64,000 nt of DNA. Source: Alphaproteobacteria bacterium. GTDB taxonomy: Bacteria > Pseudomonadota > Alphaproteobacteria > JANQMY01. The notes under the pieces are model-generated. The model was not told the DNA's origin, ran no database searches, and saw only the letters and a list, made by a program, of their open reading frames with translations. Numbering within the stretch: the first letter of the stretch is position 1; each line of letters starts with the position of its first letter. The position numbers and the translations under genes were made by a program. The stretch lies in NCBI GenBank assembly GCA_028289425.1, contig JANQPL010000017.1, forward strand, positions 124,001 to 188,000, written 5' to 3'. This document shows, piece by piece, positions 61,931-64,000 of this stretch.

Positions 61931-62973
61931 AGACCCGGCATCCGCTTCAGGATCAGGTAAAGAAAGAATGGAACACCGATAAAGGAGGTAAGAACTCCCA
62001 ACATCAGCTCCTGATTACCCGGCAGCAATCGCACAACGATATCTGCCGCCAATAAAAGTAACCCGCCCCCCAACGCACTTGGCAACAGTAGGGAACTCGG
62101 CATGTGACCGACCAACGGTCTCATAACGTGGGGTACCACAAGCCCTACAAATCCGATCGCGCCCGCGACGGCCACCGAAGCCCCGACACATAGCGTCGTC
62201 CCCAAAATGATCATCTGGCGTATACGGCGCAAATCCACACCTAGGCTTTGTGCGACATCCTCCCCCAAAGACAACGCGTCAAGACTTCTCCTGGACACTG
62301 CAAGTAAGCCCCACCCAACAGCCATGAACGGCAATGAAATCCCCACATCCACCAAGCTGCGGTCGCGGACGGACCCCAATAGCCAAAAAATCATTTCGCT
62401 CAAGGCAAACGGATTTGGCGACAGGTTCATCGCAAGGGACGTAAACGATACCGCTAAACTGCTCAGGGCGACACCGGCTAAAATGAGCGTTAACGGCGTC
62501 GTATCCCGTAGGCTGATCAAAAGCAAAATGGTCATGGTAACGCTCGCCGACGCGATTGCGATCAACGGCGTGGCAAACCAGAATAAGGATCCAAGCCCGA
62601 AATAGATGGACACAACGCCGCCGAAACCGGCGCTTGCCGACACGCCCATAATGCCGGGCTCAGCAAGCGGATTGCGGAACAGCCCTTGCAGGGCGGCACC
62701 GGCCGCTCCCAACGACGCACCAATGATGACGGCCAGAAATGTTCTTGGAAAGCGGATCTCCTGCATGATGATGGCGCTGACGGACTTGTCCTGTTCCGCC
62801 GGCCAGGACAACAATCCGGTCATTGCCTCCCAAAATCCGATCGGTTGATAGCCCGCAAAAAGGGAAACGACACAAACCACAGCCAGGACCGACCCTAGCA
62901 AGGCATTTACTTTTGAGCCGTTCCATGTGCCGGCGCCAATGCCCTCTGCCAATACGCCGCTATCCTGGTTCAT
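61927..62973 (-). CDS. btuC: FecCD-family ABC transporter permease, probably for cobalamin
   Basis: 348 residues with about ten transmembrane segments. The FecCD signature GASLGAAGAALQGLFRNPLA is present, with GIMGVSASAGFGGVV after it. ATG 62973 overlaps the end of the binding-protein gene. Family members carry B12, heme or siderophores; B12 is favoured by the BtuF-like partner and by neighbourhood. Confidence 0.92.
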   Translation of the reverse strand: MNQDSGVLAEGIGAGTWNGSKVNALLGSVLAVVCVVSLFAGYQPIGFWEAMTGLLSWPAEQDKSVSAIIMQEIRFPRTFLAVIIGASLGAAGAALQGLFRNPLAEPGIMGVSASAGFGGVVSIYFGLGSLFWFATPLIAIASASVTMTILLLISLRDTTPLTLILAGVALSSLAVSFTSLAMNLSPNPFALSEMIFWLLGSVRDRSLVDVGISLPFMAVGWGLLAVSRRSLDALSLGEDVAQSLGVDLRRIRQMIILGTTLCVGASVAVAGAIGFVGLVVPHVMRPLVGHMPSSLLLPSALGGGLLLLAADIVVRLLPGNQELMLGVLTSFIGVPFFLYLILKRMPGL

Positions 62974-63835
62974 CGCTTTGCTGCTTCGTAATGCGGGCTC
63001 TACCGTCGACTAAGGCATCGAGAACTTTCGTCACAAAAGGACCGGCACAGATCCAATCAGCGCTCTTAATTTCGATTGCCGGGCTTCTGTCGACCAAGGA
63101 TCTGTACTGCGGATGTTTGGCAAACCCCGTCCGGGCGGAGCGTGCGAACCGATCTTGAAAACTAAGAACCATCACTTCCGGTGGGCGATCAAGAAGTGTT
63201 TCCAGATCGATGTGCTGCCAGCCGGTGACGCCAAGGTCGGCTGCATAGTTGCGGAATCCGGCGTGCTCAAACAGATCGTCAACGAATGTGCCTTCGCCGG
63301 GCGAACTGCCTGAGGGCAGAAAGTAAACTGCTAAGGGGCGGTGGCCGGATGATGCTAGGTCTAATGCCTTCCGGCGCACATTTGCAAACCGCGCCGCAAT
63401 TTCGCTGCCCTTGTTTGGTCGTCCGATCGCATTGGCGAAAGTTCGGGTGACCTGTTCGATTTCGCTGAGCGAGTTTGCGTCCGGAGCCCGTACGATTTTG
63501 AAACCCATTCGTTCGAGGAATGACGCCTTTCGATGGTGCCCCCATGTATCGAGGATCACGATCTGGGTGTCGCTGGCCAGTATCTGCTCCACACTGTCCC
63601 CGACGATCGGAAATCCTATTGCCTGTTCCGCAAGGGGTGAAATGTCCGGGTTCGTCGCATGAACGGACAGGCCGGCAATCTGTGAAGGATGGGCCAACAT
63701 GAGGACGAATTGGTCAGCACAAACGGAAGTGGAGACGACGCGTGGCAGCGTACCGTCCGATGCCGGTGCGTTCGCGGTGACTATAGTCACCGCGAACAGC
63801 ACAATAGACCCAATCGTTCTAAGTTTGCCAATCAA
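62960..63835 (-). CDS. btuF: Periplasmic substrate-binding protein, BtuF-like
   Basis: 291 residues. A signal peptide (IGSIVLFAVTIVTANAPASD region) precedes a class III binding-protein fold with PRVVSTSVCADQFVLML and LGVTGWQHIDLETLLDRPPE. The start is TTG at 63835, preceded by AAGGTG, and overlaps the outer-membrane receptor stop by 17 bases. A BtuF role is inferred. Confidence 0.85.
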   Translation of the reverse strand: MIGKLRTIGSIVLFAVTIVTANAPASDGTLPRVVSTSVCADQFVLMLAHPSQIAGLSVHATNPDISPLAEQAIGFPIVGDSVEQILASDTQIVILDTWGHHRKASFLERMGFKIVRAPDANSLSEIEQVTRTFANAIGRPNKGSEIAARFANVRRKALDLASSGHRPLAVYFLPSGSSPGEGTFVDDLFEHAGFRNYAADLGVTGWQHIDLETLLDRPPEVMVLSFQDRFARSARTGFAKHPQYRSLVDRSPAIEIKSADWICAGPFVTKVLDALVDGRARITKQQSDEPG

Positions 63836-64000
63836 AGTTCACCTTTAGTCCGGCGAATGCGCCAATCCCTCTTGTTTCGAACCCGAAGACCTCTTGATAA
63901 TCCGCATCAAGAACGTTTTCAATGCGGCCGAACAGGGTCACATAGTCCGTCACGTCGAAAGATCCTGCCAAATTTAGCAGCACAAAGGAATCGAGGACCA
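63819..64000 (-). CDS. btuB: TonB-dependent outer-membrane receptor, C-terminal end only
   Basis: The final 60 or so residues of a receptor running off the right edge. The segment DVTDYVTLFGRIENVLDADY and QEVFGFETRGIGAFAG are the usual last beta strands of BtuB-like receptors, ending NFDWQT and TAG at 63819. Preceding operon genes confirm an uptake system. The B12 riboswitch, if present, would be beyond the window. Confidence 0.85.
   Translation of the reverse strand, partial: VLDSFVLLNLAGSFDVTDYVTLFGRIENVLDADYQEVFGFETRGIGAFAGLKVNFDWQT

Noticed and set aside
61148-64000. Cobalamin riboswitch in the uptake operon
   Set aside because: All four genes are contiguous with overlaps, so a riboswitch would sit upstream of the receptor, beyond the right edge; none is visible in the window.

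Overview
The window is a 64 kb chromosomal segment of an alphaproteobacterium with a GC content around the low-to-mid 50s by eye. Evidence: the ddl-ftsQ-ftsA-ftsZ-lpxC-bamD-recN-ligA order, the alphaproteobacterial form of SspB, a DUF4169/ribbon-helix-helix pair beside fumC, an Mrp ATPase without the CxxC motif, and a circularly permuted two-piece tmRNA gene. A Rhizobiales-like or Parvibaculum-like relative is plausible, but genus and family cannot be fixed from this sequence alone. No rRNA, tRNA or CRISPR array was seen. Layout: 1-11.6 kb is the division and envelope cluster (ddl, ftsQ, ftsA, ftsZ, lpxC, an XRE regulator, bamD) followed by recN and ligA. 11.6-19.4 kb, minus strand, holds an aminopeptidase P, prmA, a UvrD/PcrA helicase, a ClC channel, an exported pentapeptide-repeat protein and a thioesterase. 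19.5-26.7 kb has an unusual glnE, the fumC-RHH-DUF4169 operon, a hotdog thioesterase, a class III CoA-transferase and sspB. 26.75-27.04 kb is ssrA (tmRNA), just upstream of sspB, whose product should deliver tmRNA-tagged proteins to ClpXP. 27.1-36.9 kb has thyA-folA, two tandem paralogous small exported proteins, mrp, hflK-hflC-DUF2065, a DegP-like protease, serB and miaA. 37-40.4 kb is ilvB-ilvH-ilvC (branched-chain amino acids), and 40.6-46.4 kb is the rod-shape operon mreB-mreC-mreD-mrdA-rodA. 47.0-49.9 kb is a phage-derived islet: a CI-like repressor gene flanked by a leftward and a rightward promoter, both carrying the same 15-bp operator-like sequence, plus small unrecognised ORFs and a MITE-like palindromic repeat. 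There is no integrase or structural gene. 49.9-52 kb holds a flavin reductase, an acyltransferase and an RraA-like protein. 52.2-57.5 kb is mutA-mutB-meaB, the adenosylcobalamin-dependent methylmalonyl-CoA mutase and its GTPase. 57.6-61.1 kb has a TPR protein, a GntR regulator and a Tat-exported M28-like protein that seems to lack its metal ligands. 61.1-64 kb, minus strand, is a btuB-btuF-btuC-btuD type uptake operon, probably for cobalamin and so supplying the cofactor of the nearby mutase. The most interesting points are the immunity-region layout around the CI-like gene, the ssrA-sspB neighbourhood, a GlnE in which both nucleotidyltransferase domains have lost one of the paired aspartates, the degenerate M28 protein, and the tandem small exported proteins.
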